Of a stretch of 64,000 nucleotides of DNA, positions 16,550 through 26,451 are shown piece after piece (positions within the stretch are counted from its first letter, which is position 1; every line of letters begins with the position of its first letter). The notes beneath the pieces were generated by a model. It was not told the origin of the DNA and did no database searches. It saw only the letters and a program-made list of their open reading frames with translations. The translations under genes were made by a program, and so were the position numbers. The DNA comes from Fervidobacterium changbaicum (GTDB lineage: Bacteria > Thermotogota > Thermotogae > Thermotogales > Fervidobacteriaceae). Location of the stretch: contig NZ_CP026721.1 in NCBI RefSeq assembly GCF_004117075.1, forward strand, positions 310,001-374,000. The letters run 5' to 3'.

Positions 16550-17093
16550 GAAAAAACCAAAAGAAGCAAGACCAAGGAATTTCAAAAGATTAGCAACTAT
16601 TGCTTTGTTTGCCAGTTTGACAGCGGTAGGTGCCCAGATTTCGATTCCCATAGGAAGCGTTCCAATAACGTTGCAAATGTTCTTTGTCTTTCTTGCAGGG
16701 TTTACTTTAAATCCTTTTGATGCGTTCCTTTCCATGCTAGTGTACTTGGTACTTGGAGCGGTGGGACTGCCTGTATTTGCAAACTTTTCTGGTGGGATCA
16801 TTCATCTCATAGGGCCCACTTCGGGCTATCTGTGGGCGTTTCCAATAAGTGCTTTCGTAATTTCTTGGCTTTCAAGAAGGACAAATGCAATATTGTCTGG
16901 ATTACTTGGACTTGTTGTAGTTTACCTAATTGGTTGGACTGTTTTAGGCTTTCATATAGGAAGCTACAAGAAAGCATTCTTAGTTGGTGTTCTACCATTT
17001 ATTTTTCTTGATGCTCTTAAATTGGCAATGTCTTATTTCGTTGCTTTAAAGACAAGAAAAATTTTAGGAGGAAGTGCATATGGGCAGGCTTAA
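16539..17093 (+). CDS. bioY: BioY-type biotin transporter substrate-binding subunit
   Basis: The start is GTG 16539, preceded by GGAGGGTG, after the long in-frame upstream stretch was rejected. The 184-residue product has about six membrane segments and the BioY signatures PITLQMFFVFLAGFTL and GLPVFANFSGGIIHLIGPTSGYLWAFP. BioY is the S-component of energy-coupling-factor biotin importers and can act with a shared ECF module, which is not in the window. Biotin is the cofactor of acetyl-CoA carboxylase, which explains its place between fabD and fabG. Confidence 0.92.
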   Translation: MEDKKKPKEARPRNFKRLATIALFASLTAVGAQISIPIGSVPITLQMFFVFLAGFTLNPFDAFLSMLVYLVLGAVGLPVFANFSGGIIHLIGPTSGYLWAFPISAFVISWLSRRTNAILSGLLGLVVVYLIGWTVLGFHIGSYKKAFLVGVLPFIFLDALKLAMSYFVALKTRKILGGSAYGQA

Positions 17094-17796
17094 TGGAAAG
17101 GTTGCAATTGTCACCGGTGCCTCAGGAGGCATTGGTAGAGCAATAACTAGAGAGTTCTTAGAAGAAGAATGCATTGTTATTGGATTCAATTACGTGCCTT
17201 CTACTGAAAGTACACACGAAGGACTTTACTATGAATATGTAGTTGATATCACTGACAGAGTTGCAGTTGAAGGTGCTGTCAAAGACGTGATTAACAAATT
17301 TGGAAGAGTTGATATTTTGATTAACAATGCAGGAATCACAAAGGATAACTTGATTTACCGAATGAGTTATGAAGAATGGGACAGTGTAATAAACACGAAC
17401 CTTACCGGCGCGTTCAATATGATTAAAGCAACGATTCGGGAAATTGTGAAAAATGAAGGCGTGATAATCAACATTTCTTCCGTTGTAGGTCTGGAGGGTA
17501 ACATAGGTCAAGCGAATTACGCCGCTTCAAAAGCAGGGTTGATTGGTCTGACCAAATCTTTGGCTAAGGAATTCGGGAGGAAAAACGTTCGTGCAAATGC
17601 CATCGCACCGGGATTTATCGAAACACCTATGACAGAAAAATTACCGGAAGATATCAAGAAAGCAGCCCTTGAAAAAATCTCCATGAAACGATTTGGAAAG
17701 CCGGAAGAAGTTGCTAAATTAGTGAAATTCCTTGTACTCGATGGAACGTACATAAACGGTCAGATAATAGTTATAGACGGTGGTATGGAACTCTAA
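17080..17796 (+). CDS. fabG: 3-oxoacyl-ACP reductase
   Basis: The start is ATG 17080, with TTAGGAGG at 8-base spacing. The 238-residue short-chain dehydrogenase has GKVAIVTGASGGIGRAI as dinucleotide-binding loop, INNAGITKDN, the catalytic serine in INISSVVG, Y-x-x-x-K in NYAASKAGLIGLTKS, and the C-terminal GQIIVIDGGME. It reduces 3-oxoacyl-ACP. It overlaps the end of bioY and is the last gene of the operon, ahead of the terminator at 17873. Confidence 0.95.
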   Translation: MGRLNGKVAIVTGASGGIGRAITREFLEEECIVIGFNYVPSTESTHEGLYYEYVVDITDRVAVEGAVKDVINKFGRVDILINNAGITKDNLIYRMSYEEWDSVINTNLTGAFNMIKATIREIVKNEGVIINISSVVGLEGNIGQANYAASKAGLIGLTKSLAKEFGRKNVRANAIAPGFIETPMTEKLPEDIKKAALEKISMKRFGKPEEVAKLVKFLVLDGTYINGQIIVIDGGMEL

Positions 17797-17872
17797 ACTC
17801 CTTAGCTTTCAATAAGAATCGCGCTTGGAAATCCTCCTCTCTGAAATCTTACATTTCTTCTTGACAGAATTT

Positions 17873-17902
17873 GACCCCTTACTAAAGGGGTCGCATTTTT
17901 TT
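17873..17902. terminator. Rho-independent terminator of the fab operon
   Basis: GACCCCTT (17873-17880), 4-nt loop, AAGGGGTC (17885-17892), then GCATTTTTTT on the plus strand. It abuts the stop of the converging hydrolase gene. Confidence 0.9.
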
Positions 17903-18849
17903 CACTCCAGAATATCGATGAGGAATTTCCTGACCAGTTCTATAACTAATCTGTTTGATAAAGGCATGTGCCCTTCGTTTGGAATCAACATAAATTTCGA
18001 GTTCTTTATTGATTTGGATAAATACTCACCTATCGACGGAGGGGTTATCTGATCTTTTTCACCGTAAATAATAAGAGTTTTGGCGGTTATACCCTCAAGA
18101 TCAATTTTTAAAGGTTTCTGTGCTGCTTTGTCTTTTGTGAACTTTATGAGTATTTCCGCAGGTAGAAAGTAATTTTGTGAAAACAAGTAGTCGAAGTGTT
18201 CGGTATTCAGAATCTCACCTTCTGCTAATGAATTTCGGTAAACGAATTTGAACAGCGGATAGGTTTTCAAACCTACATCCAGAAATATTTGGTAAAACTT
18301 AAGTAGGTGCTCGTCTTTTAGCTTAAACGGAGGGCCTGGGTTTTGTAAATCTTCACTGTTAACATCGTACGCAGCGTCAAATAAAATGAGCCTTTCCACT
18401 CTTTTTGGAATAATGCTTGCTATCGCAAGTGAAAGGTATCCACCCATCGAATGACCAACGAGAGTGAATTGCTCTATTCCCAGGGAATCTAAAGACTTTA
18501 TTAAGAGTCTTACAATCGATTCGTCAGAATAATCAAAGTCGTTTTTCTTTTCAGATAAACCAAATGGTGGTATATCAAATGCTATGCAGTGATAATTTTC
18601 CGAAAGCACATCAATTAGCACCTTCCAATCGTAAGAAGAACCGGCGAATCCATGTAGGAACACTATAGTTTCAAAGTTACCTTTTCCGTATTCTCTGTAA
18701 GCAACTTGAATTCCATCGATTGTGAGTTTTTTTGCATCTTGTGAAACATACTCTACTATTCTTGATGTTGATAGGTGTGTTGAGATGTAAAACACAATCG
18801 TTCCTAGTAACAAAACTTTGAGAAAGCTCACGAAGGTATTATTCTCCAT
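17902..18849 (-). CDS. Membrane-anchored alpha/beta hydrolase
   Basis: The start is ATG 18849 (MENNTFVSFLKVLLLG), with TTGGAGGTG at 6-7 base spacing; the longer frame adds 15 unsupported residues. The 315-residue product has an N-terminal hydrophobic anchor at about residues 8-26. The alpha/beta-hydrolase domain comprises IVFLHGFAGSSYDW (oxyanion hole), LVGHSMGGYLSLAIA (nucleophile serine), LIIYGEKDQITPP (acid) and IPNEGHMPL (histidine). A complete triad is therefore present. The substrate is unknown; lipase, esterase and C-C hydrolase branches share this layout. A TATAAT -10 lies at 18894-18899. Confidence 0.88.
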   Translation of the reverse strand: MENNTFVSFLKVLLLGTIVFYISTHLSTSRIVEYVSQDAKKLTIDGIQVAYREYGKGNFETIVFLHGFAGSSYDWKVLIDVLSENYHCIAFDIPPFGLSEKKNDFDYSDESIVRLLIKSLDSLGIEQFTLVGHSMGGYLSLAIASIIPKRVERLILFDAAYDVNSEDLQNPGPPFKLKDEHLLKFYQIFLDVGLKTYPLFKFVYRNSLAEGEILNTEHFDYLFSQNYFLPAEILIKFTKDKAAQKPLKIDLEGITAKTLIIYGEKDQITPPSIGEYLSKSIKNSKFMLIPNEGHMPLSNRLVIELVRKFLIDILE

Positions 18850-19027
18850 ATTTCCACCTCCAAGAACTAACTGAATCGTTCTGTAGTGTAACAATTATAC
18901 ACCCAGATCGTACTCCGGACGGAATAAATATCTTCTATGATTACGGCCGATGGTTGTTTTCTGCAGAAATTAACATAAAAGAAAAAAACAATTTATCACA
19001 GTGTGTATACGACAAGTAGAAAAAGTA

Positions 19028-19036
19028 TGGTACAAT
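19028..19036 (+). promoter_or_regulatory. Extended -10 promoter of ppdK
   Basis: TGGTACAAT is a TGn extended -10 without a convincing -35, 44 bases upstream of the ppdK ATG. Confidence 0.55.
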
Positions 19037-19079
19037 TATACAGGTACTTTTCTAAATTTTTCGATATGGAGGTGTGAAA

Positions 19080-21725
19080 ATGGGTAAAAAGTGGGTTTAT
19101 TTCTTTGCCAACGGGCAAGCAGAAGGAAACGCCCAGATGAAGGATATACTGGGTGGTAAAGGTGCAAACCTTGCTGAAATGACAAACGCCGGAGTTCCAG
19201 TACCTCCAGGCTTTACTATTTCAACAGAAGTTTGTAAGTTCTATTACGACAACAACAGAACCTACCCAGAGGATTTGAAAGAACAAGTCGAAGCAGCTAT
19301 GAAAAAGCTTGAAGAAGTTACAGGAAAAGGATTCGGCGACCCAAAGAAGCCTCTCCTTGTTTCCGTTAGATCAGGTGCTGCTATATCGATGCCTGGAATG
19401 ATGGATACTATCCTGAACCTTGGGCTTAATGATGAAACGGTCAAAGGTCTTGTTGAAATGACGAATAACGAAAGATTTGCGTACGACTCCTACAGAAGGT
19501 TCCTCCAGATGTTCGGTGACACAGCTCTGGGAATTCCACATGCAGATTTCGAAAACGCACTTGCCGAAATGAAAGCACAAAAAGGTGTAAAACTCGATAC
19601 GGAACTTGATGCAGAAGATCTTAAGAAACTTGTTGAAACCTACAAGAAAATCTACAAAAAACACGGAAAAGAATTCCCACAGGACGTTTACAAACAACTA
19701 TGGGCAGCTATTGAAGCTGTCATTTGGTCCTGGATGAGTGATAGGGCTATTAAGTACAGAGAAATCCACGGAATTAAGGAAGGACAACTGCTTGGAACAG
19801 CTGTCAATATAGTTGCTATGGTCTTCGGTAACATGGGTGACGATAGTGGTACAGGTGTTTGCTTCACAAGGGACCCAAATACCGGAGAAAAGGTGCACTA
19901 CGGAGAATTCTTGCCAAATGCACAGGGTGAAGATGTTGTCGCTGGTATAAGAACACCATATCCACTTGAAAAGATGAAAGAAATGATTCCACAGGCTTAC
20001 GACGAACTTATCGCGATAATGGATAGACTTGAAGCATATTTCAAGGATATGCAGGATATAGAATTCACAGTTGAAAAAGGAAAACTTTACATACTCCAAA
20101 CAAGAAGCGCCAAGAGAACAAGCCAAGCAGCAATTAGAATAGCTGTCGATATGGTTCACGAAGGTCTTATCGACAAGAAGACAGCGGTTTTGAGAGTCCA
20201 GCCATCTGACATTGAAAGAGTCCTCCATCCAAAATTCGATGAAAAAGAAAGGAAGAACGCAAAGGTTATTGCGAAGGGTCTGCCAGCATCACCAGGTGCA
20301 GCGACAGGTAAAGTTTACTTTGATGCACACAAAGCAGAAGAAGCAGCAAAAGCAGGAGAAAAAGTCCTCCTTGTTAGACCAGAAACAAGCCCAGAAGATG
20401 TCGGTGGTATGAACGCGGCTGAAGGTATACTTACAGCACGCGGCGGTATGACATCACACGCAGCTGTTGTCGCAAGAGGTCTTGGGAAACCAGCAGTAGT
20501 CGGTGCAGAAAGCATTTACGTAAATGAAGAAGAAGGCTACCTCAAAGTTGGAGACGTAGTCGTAAAAGAAGGCGAATGGCTCTCAATAGATGGAACAACC
20601 GGAGAAGTATTCCTTGGAAAGATTACAACCGTTAAACCACAAGGTCTGGAAGGACCAGTTGCTGAATTGCTTTCATGGGCAGACGAGTTTAGAAAACTCG
20701 GTGTCAGGGCAAATGCCGATGTTCCAAGAGATGCAAAAGTTGCAAGAGAATTTGGAGCAGAAGGTATCGGTCTGTGCCGAACAGAGCACATGTTCTTCGA
20801 AAAGGATAGAATACCAAAGGTCAGAAGAATGATTGTCGCAAGAACGAAAGAAGAAAGAGAAGCTGCACTTGCGGAACTTCTCCCACTCCAGAAAGAAGAC
20901 TTCAAAGGATTGTTCAGAGAAATGAAGGGTTACCCAGTTACGATAAGGCTTATTGACCCACCACTCCATGAATTCTTGCCACAGGAAGAAGAACAGATGG
21001 CAGAAGTTGCTCAACAAATCGGTATCACTGTTGAGGAACTCAAGAAAGTAGTTGAACAACTGCACGAACTTAACCCAATGCTCGGTCACAGAGGTGTAAG
21101 ATTGTTGGTCACATATCCAGAAATTGCAGTCATGCAGACAAAGGCGATAATCCTTGCAGCTATTGAGCTGAAGAAAGAAGAGGGAATCGAAGTTGTGCCA
21201 GAAATCATGATACCACTTGTAGGCCACATCAACGAACTGAAATATGTAAAGCAAATAATAATTGAAACAGCTGATGCTCTCATTAAGGAACATGGAGTCG
21301 AACTCAAGTACCTTGTCGGAACGATGATCGAAGTTCCAAGAGCCGCTGTCACAGCTGACCAGATTGCTCAAGAAGCAGACTTCTTCAGCTTTGGTACAAA
21401 TGACCTCACACAAATGACATTTGGATTCAGCCGTGACGACGTTGGTAAGTTCTTGCCAGAGTACCTTGAAAAGGGAATTCTCGAGCACGACCCATTCAAG
21501 CATATCGATACACAAGGCGTTGGACAGCTCGTCAAATCAGCAACGGAAAAAGGTAAAGAAGTTAAGTCAACACTTAAATGTGGAGTCTGTGGTGAACACG
21601 GTGGAGATCCAAAATCCATCGAGTTCTTTGCCACAACAAAACTCGATTATGTCAGCGCATCACCGTACAGAATTCCAGTTGCACGACTTGCAGCTGCTCA
21701 AGCAAGCATCAAATACAGAAGCTAA
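19080..21725 (+). CDS. ppdK: Pyruvate, phosphate dikinase
   Basis: The start is ATG 19080, six bases after GGAGGT; the GTG at 19074 would be too close. The 881-residue product is of normal length. It has the nucleotide-binding N-domain (DILGGKGANLAEMTNAGVPVPPGFTIS, SVRSGAAISMPGMMDTILNLGLND), the swivelling phosphohistidine domain with GGMTSHAAVVARGLGKP, and the C-terminal PEP/pyruvate barrel with GLCRTEHMFF, GTMIEVPRAA, SFGTNDLTQM and CGVCGEHGGDP. It interconverts pyruvate, ATP and phosphate with PEP, AMP and pyrophosphate. It is transcribed alone, with a terminator directly after. Its codon use is more regular than that of its neighbours, suggesting high expression. Confidence 0.97.
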   Translation: MGKKWVYFFANGQAEGNAQMKDILGGKGANLAEMTNAGVPVPPGFTISTEVCKFYYDNNRTYPEDLKEQVEAAMKKLEEVTGKGFGDPKKPLLVSVRSGAAISMPGMMDTILNLGLNDETVKGLVEMTNNERFAYDSYRRFLQMFGDTALGIPHADFENALAEMKAQKGVKLDTELDAEDLKKLVETYKKIYKKHGKEFPQDVYKQLWAAIEAVIWSWMSDRAIKYREIHGIKEGQLLGTAVNIVAMVFGNMGDDSGTGVCFTRDPNTGEKVHYGEFLPNAQGEDVVAGIRTPYPLEKMKEMIPQAYDELIAIMDRLEAYFKDMQDIEFTVEKGKLYILQTRSAKRTSQAAIRIAVDMVHEGLIDKKTAVLRVQPSDIERVLHPKFDEKERKNAKVIAKGLPASPGAATGKVYFDAHKAEEAAKAGEKVLLVRPETSPEDVGGMNAAEGILTARGGMTSHAAVVARGLGKPAVVGAESIYVNEEEGYLKVGDVVVKEGEWLSIDGTTGEVFLGKITTVKPQGLEGPVAELLSWADEFRKLGVRANADVPRDAKVAREFGAEGIGLCRTEHMFFEKDRIPKVRRMIVARTKEEREAALAELLPLQKEDFKGLFREMKGYPVTIRLIDPPLHEFLPQEEEQMAEVAQQIGITVEELKKVVEQLHELNPMLGHRGVRLLVTYPEIAVMQTKAIILAAIELKKEEGIEVVPEIMIPLVGHINELKYVKQIIIETADALIKEHGVELKYLVGTMIEVPRAAVTADQIAQEADFFSFGTNDLTQMTFGFSRDDVGKFLPEYLEKGILEHDPFKHIDTQGVGQLVKSATEKGKEVKSTLKCGVCGEHGGDPKSIEFFATTKLDYVSASPYRIPVARLAAAQASIKYRS

Positions 21726-21741
21726 TATTCTTTATTACTTG

Positions 21742-21770
21742 GGGGCGCTTTTGCGCCCCTTATATTTCTT
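21742..21770 (+). terminator. Rho-independent terminator of ppdK
   Basis: GGGGCGC (21742-21748), TTTT loop, GCGCCCC (21753-21759), then a T-rich tail. Confidence 0.9.
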
Positions 21771-21812
21771 TTTTTTCTTTGTAAAAAATTTTGTTGTGTG
21801 GAGTGAGAATTT

Positions 21813-22247
21813 ATGGGCACCTTGATACTCTCCATAGTAGCTGCTGTTACTTCGTTCTATTTAACCAAGAGCTACTCTTACTTCTCCTTGATTTTGGTTG
21901 GGTTATATTTTACATTCAGAAAGAACGAGCGCGCTGAGTCTCTTGCTGGTTTGAATCTGCTCTTAATTAGCGCGGTAGCGATACTTGGAAAATTTAGGCC
22001 CTACAGCTTAGATGGGCTGAACTTTGTGGTTTACGGAACGTTCTTAGCTATCTTATACGATATACTTAAGGCTTGGTACGGTCTTATCCCAATGCTTTTA
22101 TTAACCGGAATGGGTATAGGTGCGATTGGAGCCATCAAATTTGGTTCAAAAGGATACTTACTCGGACTTATTCTCATTCCGGTTATTGTTAGAGAGTATT
22201 CTTTACAAAGAAGGCTTAAAGGTAAAGATGGTGAAGTTGAAGAATAG
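21813..22247 (+). CDS. Small integral membrane protein of unknown function
   Basis: A 144-residue protein with four or five hydrophobic segments: residues 3-20, 24-36, 44-58, 70-85 and 90-122. The tail is short and charged (EYSLQRRLKGKDGEVEE). I do not recognise the family. GGAGTGAG precedes the ATG. It lies 34 bases upstream of glmU in the same direction, so it is probably cotranscribed with glmU-prs-rplY. Confidence 0.7.
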   Translation: MGTLILSIVAAVTSFYLTKSYSYFSLILVGLYFTFRKNERAESLAGLNLLLISAVAILGKFRPYSLDGLNFVVYGTFLAILYDILKAWYGLIPMLLLTGMGIGAIGAIKFGSKGYLLGLILIPVIVREYSLQRRLKGKDGEVEE

Positions 22248-22281
22248 TTTGATGATATTTTGAAACTTGGAGGTTCGGCCT

Positions 22282-23640
22282 ATGAAGGTGCTTATACTTG
22301 CAGCTGGTTTGGGGAAGAGAATGAAGTCAAAATATCCAAAAGTAGTGCACAAGATACTCGGAAAACCGATGATAAACTGGGTCGTAGACTTGGGTAAGAA
22401 ATTCGGAGAAGTAGGTGTGGTGGTCGGCCACAAAGCAGAAATTGTGAAATCTTACTTACCACAAGACGTCAAGACATACCTTCAGGAACCTCAACTTGGC
22501 ACAGGTCACGCTGTGATGTGTGCTAAGGAGTTTATAGTTTCTGAGGACGATATAGTGATACTTTACGGAGATGTTCCTCTTCTAAAACCTGAAACCATAG
22601 AAAAGCTTGCACAGACTCACGCAAGAGCGAAAGCAGATGTTACCGTACTAACCTTCATTGCAGATGACCCGACTGGGTACGGAAGGATCATCAGAAATGG
22701 CGAAAAGATAAGAATTGTTGAGCACAAGGACGCAAACGAAGAACAGCTGAAGATTAAAGAAGTGAACAGCGGTATTTACGTATTTTCTGGTAAATTCTTA
22801 CTTGAAAACTTGGATAAGCTCTCGAATAACAACGCCCAAGGTGAGTATTACTTAACAGACTTGGTTGAAATGGCCAGTAAGGTCGAAACAGTACTGTTGG
22901 ATGATCCAGTTCAGGTATCAGGTGTAAACGACAGAGTGCAGCTTGCTCAGCTCGAATCTGTTGCAAAAGAAAGGATACTTAAAGAACTTATGCTTTCGGG
23001 CGTTACTGTGGTTGATCCCGCTTCAACGTTTGTAGGACCTGACGTCAAGATAGGTATTGACACGATAATACATCCATTTACAATTTTAGAAGGAAATATC
23101 ACCATCGGTGAAGACTGCGAAATAGGTCCGTACACTCGAATAAAGGATTCGACAATCGGGAATAATGTCAAAATAATGCGTTCGGAAGTTGAAGGTGCAA
23201 TTATAGAAAATAACGTTTCCGTTGGACCTTTTGCAAGACTTAGAGAAGGAACCGTCCTAAAAGAGAAGGTAAAAATTGGAAACTTCGTGGAAACGAAGAA
23301 ATCTGTTATTGGGAAGAACTCCAAGGCTCAGCATCTTACTTATCTTGGTGATGCGACTATTGGTGAAGATGTTAACATCGGTGCTGGAACGATAACCTGC
23401 AATTACGATGGATATAAGAAATATCCAACATCCATCGGTGACGGTGCATTTATCGGTAGCAACTCTTCACTTGTTGCTCCAGTGAAAATAGGAAAAGGTG
23501 CCATTGTAGGTGCTGGTTCGGTTATTACAGAAGATGTTCCTGACGATGCACTTGCGCTTGGCAGAGCAAGACAAGTTATAAAGGAAAACTGGGCAAAAAT
23601 GAAAAGGGAGGCCATGGAGAATGCAAATCACAAGGAATGA
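22282..23640 (+). CDS. glmU: Bifunctional N-acetylglucosamine-1-phosphate uridyltransferase / glucosamine-1-phosphate acetyltransferase
   Basis: The start is ATG 22282, with TTGGAGGT 8 bases upstream. The 452-residue product has the uridyltransferase domain ([43 protein letters not shown]) and a C-terminal left-handed beta-helix of hexapeptide repeats from about residue 255. The acetyltransferase residues are seen in [25 protein letters not shown] and NYDGYKK. It makes UDP-GlcNAc for peptidoglycan. It overlaps prs by 20 bases. Confidence 0.96.
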   Translation: MKVLILAAGLGKRMKSKYPKVVHKILGKPMINWVVDLGKKFGEVGVVVGHKAEIVKSYLPQDVKTYLQEPQLGTGHAVMCAKEFIVSEDDIVILYGDVPLLKPETIEKLAQTHARAKADVTVLTFIADDPTGYGRIIRNGEKIRIVEHKDANEEQLKIKEVNSGIYVFSGKFLLENLDKLSNNNAQGEYYLTDLVEMASKVETVLLDDPVQVSGVNDRVQLAQLESVAKERILKELMLSGVTVVDPASTFVGPDVKIGIDTIIHPFTILEGNITIGEDCEIGPYTRIKDSTIGNNVKIMRSEVEGAIIENNVSVGPFARLREGTVLKEKVKIGNFVETKKSVIGKNSKAQHLTYLGDATIGEDVNIGAGTITCNYDGYKKYPTSIGDGAFIGSNSSLVAPVKIGKGAIVGAGSVITEDVPDDALALGRARQVIKENWAKMKREAMENANHKE

Positions 23641-24568
23641 AATGAAGATCTTCACCGGTAATGCTAACAAAGTCTTGGCAGAAAAGGTAGCGAGCTACAT
23701 AGGAATGAGGCTTGGAGATATTACCGTTGGAAGGTTTGCGGATGGCGAAATCAACGTCCGCATAGAAGAGACTGTTCGAGGGCATGACGTCTTTGTCATT
23801 CAACCTACTTGCCCACCAGTAAATGAAAATCTAATGGAGTTACTTATTATGATAGATGCATTTAAACGAGCCTCTGCAAATAGCATTGCTGTTGTAATAC
23901 CGTACTACGGCTATGCAAGGCAAGATAGAAAAGCTAAAGGTAGAGACCCGATCACGGCTAAGCTTGTCGCAAACTTGCTCACAGTTGCCGGTGCGACACG
24001 CGTTATGACCGTTGACCTACACGCTGAACAGGTTCAAGGGTTCTTTGATATCCCTGTTGACAATCTGTGGAGTTTTCCGGTTTTTCTTGAAACGCTAAGT
24101 AAAGACGGTATACTAAACGACGATGCAGTCATTGTCTCTCCAGATGTTGGTGGTGTTAAACGAGCAAGGCAGATAGCTGAAAAAGTAGGCCTCCCTCTTG
24201 CAATCCTGGACAAGAGACGTCCGAAAGATAACATAGCTGAAATATTGAACATTATAGGTGATGTCAAAGATAAGACGGCTATAATAGTTGATGACATAGT
24301 TGATACGGCACGTTCATTGGTCGAAGGTGCAAATGCTGTGAAGAATGCTGGAGCAAAACGAGTTATAGCATGTATAACACATCCTGTGCTCTCATCCGGT
24401 GCGGTTGAGAGGATCGAAAACTCGAGTATTGAAAAGATTTATATTAGTGATACAATATATCATCAGAGTCTACCGAGCAAATTCAACATTGTTTCAGTTG
24501 CACCATTGCTTGGTGAAGCGATAATAAGAGTCAGAAAGAACCTATCTGTAAGTATACTTTTTAAGTAA
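23621..24568 (+). CDS. prs: Ribose-phosphate pyrophosphokinase (PRPP synthetase)
   Basis: A 315-residue class I PRPP synthetase. Motifs are [31 protein letters not shown] (ATP binding), [21 protein letters not shown], and the PRPP loop [14 protein letters not shown]. The ATG at 23621 has GGGAGGCC upstream; a second ATG at 23642 would also give a normal family start. The glmU-prs-rplY-pth order is conserved in Bacillus and relatives. Confidence 0.95.
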   Translation: MQITRNEMKIFTGNANKVLAEKVASYIGMRLGDITVGRFADGEINVRIEETVRGHDVFVIQPTCPPVNENLMELLIMIDAFKRASANSIAVVIPYYGYARQDRKAKGRDPITAKLVANLLTVAGATRVMTVDLHAEQVQGFFDIPVDNLWSFPVFLETLSKDGILNDDAVIVSPDVGGVKRARQIAEKVGLPLAILDKRRPKDNIAEILNIIGDVKDKTAIIVDDIVDTARSLVEGANAVKNAGAKRVIACITHPVLSSGAVERIENSSIEKIYISDTIYHQSLPSKFNIVSVAPLLGEAIIRVRKNLSVSILFK

Positions 24569-24630
24569 ATCGTGAGAAAAAATAAAGATTAAAATAAAAC
24601 CTTAAAAATAAAAAAGAAGGAGGAGTAGAC

Positions 24631-25290
24631 ATGGAGCACGTAGTAAACGCGCAGGTAAGGTCTATTGTAGGAAAAAAGCGCGCAGTAAGAAGATTGAGAA
24701 CTCAAGGCGTTATACCTGCTATTGCGTACGGACCTGGAGTTGAGAAACCGGTTAGCTTGGCTTTGGAAAAAAACAGCTTTTTAAAGATATTCAGGGAAGT
24801 TACAGAATCAACACCACTCACTCTAGTAGTCAAAGATGAAAACGGTAAAGAACTTTTCAAACACATGGCATTCATCAAAATGGTCCAATACGATAAGGTT
24901 ACGGATGAAGTCAGACATGTTGACTTCTATATACCAGAAGCGCACCACAAGATGAAAATAAACGTTCCACTACATATCGTTGGTAAAGCGATGGGTGTTG
25001 AAAAGGGCGGTATTATGGAGGTTCTCCACCACGAAGTTGTAGTTGAGGCACTGCCTGACAGAATTCCGGAAACTATCGAAATCGATGTCACAAACCTTGG
25101 TCTTGGTGACTCCTTAAGGGTAAAGGATGTCAAACTACCAGAAGGAGTTAAAATCGATATGGATCCAGAAGATGTTTTGATAACAATTGTTGTTCCAAGG
25201 GGACTTGAAGTTGAAGAAACAACAGCAACGACAGAAACAGCAGAACCGGAAGTTCTAAAGAAAGGTAAGAAGGAAGAGGAAGAGAAGTAA
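24631..25290 (+). CDS. rplY: Ribosomal protein bL25 (CTC/TL5 type)
   Basis: A 219-residue two-domain bL25. The 5S-rRNA-binding N-terminal domain shows KKRAVRRLRTQGVIPAIAYGPG and HVDFY. The C-terminal TL5 beta domain shows NVPLHIVGKAMGVEKGGIMEVLHHEVVVEALPDRIPETIEIDV. It ends in an acidic-lysine tail. AAGGAGGAG precedes the ATG, after an A-rich 62-base gap from prs. A strong terminator follows. Confidence 0.95.
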   Translation: MEHVVNAQVRSIVGKKRAVRRLRTQGVIPAIAYGPGVEKPVSLALEKNSFLKIFREVTESTPLTLVVKDENGKELFKHMAFIKMVQYDKVTDEVRHVDFYIPEAHHKMKINVPLHIVGKAMGVEKGGIMEVLHHEVVVEALPDRIPETIEIDVTNLGLGDSLRVKDVKLPEGVKIDMDPEDVLITIVVPRGLEVEETTATTETAEPEVLKKGKKEEEEK

Positions 25291-25303
25291 TCTGATAAAA
25301 ACA

Positions 25304-25337
25304 TAAAGAAAAGTCCCCCATTGGGGGACTTTTCTTT
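25304..25337. terminator. Rho-independent terminator after rplY
   Basis: AAAGAAAAGTCCCCC pairs with GGGGGACTTTTCTTT across an ATT loop. The stem is nearly symmetrical, with A and T runs on both sides, so it could work in both directions. It separates rplY from pth. Confidence 0.9.
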
Positions 25338-25386
25338 AATGTTTGTGTTTCGCTAATTCTCCAAGCATACAGCAAAGGAGGAACCG

Positions 25387-25923
25387 ATGTTGATAATCAT
25401 TGGTTTAGGAAATCCTGGTGAAAAGTACGCTAATACTCGCCACAACGTTGGATTTATGGTGCTGGATAGGTTGGGAAAGTCTTGGAAATCTGGGCCGAAC
25501 TATCTTTACTCAGACGTCAACATAGCAGGACAGAAAGTGAAGCTGGTCAAACCAACGACTTACATGAACCTCAGTGGAGAGGTATTTAAATATTTGCCAC
25601 ATGATGATATAATAGTGGTGTACGACGACCTTGACCTACCTTTGGGCAGAATCAGAATTAGGAAAGACGGTAGTGCTGGAGGACACAATGGGATTAAATC
25701 GATAATATCGTACATTGGTCAGAATTTTCCGAGAATAAGAATAGGTATAGGTCCCAAACCAAAGGAAGTTGATGCTGCCGATTTTGTACTCTCAAACTTT
25801 TCGCCAGAAGAATTTGAAAAACTGCGGAAGGTCATCGACTTAGCAGTTGAGGCAATTGAGACGATCGTTTCTGAAGGCATTGAAAAAGCTATGAACAGAT
25901 ATAATTCAATTCAGGTCGAATGA
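25387..25923 (+). CDS. pth: Peptidyl-tRNA hydrolase
   Basis: A 178-residue protein starting ATG at 25387, 4 bases after AAAGGAGGAA. It has IIGLGNPGEKYANTRHNVGFMVLD (catalytic histidine in RHNVG), KPTTYMNLSG, VVYDDLDLPLGRIRIRKDGSAGGHNGIKSI and the C-terminal helix. It hydrolyses peptidyl-tRNA released from stalled ribosomes. It is followed after 41 bases by the UVR-motif gene. Confidence 0.96.
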   Translation: MLIIIGLGNPGEKYANTRHNVGFMVLDRLGKSWKSGPNYLYSDVNIAGQKVKLVKPTTYMNLSGEVFKYLPHDDIIVVYDDLDLPLGRIRIRKDGSAGGHNGIKSIISYIGQNFPRIRIGIGPKPKEVDAADFVLSNFSPEEFEKLRKVIDLAVEAIETIVSEGIEKAMNRYNSIQVE

Positions 25924-25964
25924 AGATTAATATAACCTGAAAAGACAGACTAGAAGGTGATATA

Positions 25965-26411
25965 TTGGAAAACGAAAAGTGCATCAGGTGTGGAAATAAG
26001 TCCGAAATATCGCAAAATGTTTATGTTGATGGTACTGTTAAGAGAATATCTTATTGTAAGTCGTGTCTTAAGGAAGTACTAAAATATGAAATTGAGCGTT
26101 ATACACGCGCTGGTCTGCAAACGATTATGTCTCATAAAAATCTTATGGAAGAATCGCCGGCGAGGAACAAAAAGTTTGACTTTTCCTTGGAATTTTTGTA
26201 TTCTGAACAGCCGAGTACTATCCAGTTGACGATGTTCCCAAAAGATTCGAATGTATATGGTAAAGTGATAACAGATATACAAAAACGCAGACTAACGCTG
26301 CTGAATCACAAACTAAAGGAAGCGCTTAAGAAGGAAGACTATAGACAAGCTAAGAAATTGAAGAAGATGATCGAGGACATTAACAAAAGACTAAAACAAC
26401 AGCCCTGGTAA
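25965..26411 (+). CDS. UvrB/UvrC-motif zinc protein (McsA-like)
   Basis: The start is TTG 25965, with AGAAGGTGA upstream. The 148-residue product has an N-terminal four-cysteine cluster (CIRCGNKSE and YCKSCLK, two C-x-x-C pairs) and a C-terminal UVR helix hairpin (KLKEALKKEDYRQAKKLKKMIEDIN). This is the layout of McsA-type proteins, which in Bacillus activate the arginine kinase McsB next to clpC. No mcsB or clpC is adjacent here, so the function may differ. Confidence 0.75.
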   Translation: MENEKCIRCGNKSEISQNVYVDGTVKRISYCKSCLKEVLKYEIERYTRAGLQTIMSHKNLMEESPARNKKFDFSLEFLYSEQPSTIQLTMFPKDSNVYGKVITDIQKRRLTLLNHKLKEALKKEDYRQAKKLKKMIEDINKRLKQQPW

Positions 26412-26440
26412 CCACGAAACTTAACCAGGGCTATTGTTTC
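26402..26440. terminator. Terminator between converging genes
   Basis: GCCCTGGT (26402-26409) pairs with ACCAGGGC (26424-26431) over a 14-nt loop that contains the stop of the UVR-motif gene. The tail, TATTGTTTC, is only moderately T-rich. Confidence 0.6.
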
Positions 26441-26451
26441 AAAATAGATGC

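Noticed and set aside
19701-21515. Long minus-strand frames opposite ppdK (for example 19698-20228 and 20673-21515).
   Set aside because: They are antisense shadows of a biased-codon gene, rich in Cys, His, Phe and Trp and without motifs or ribosome binding sites.
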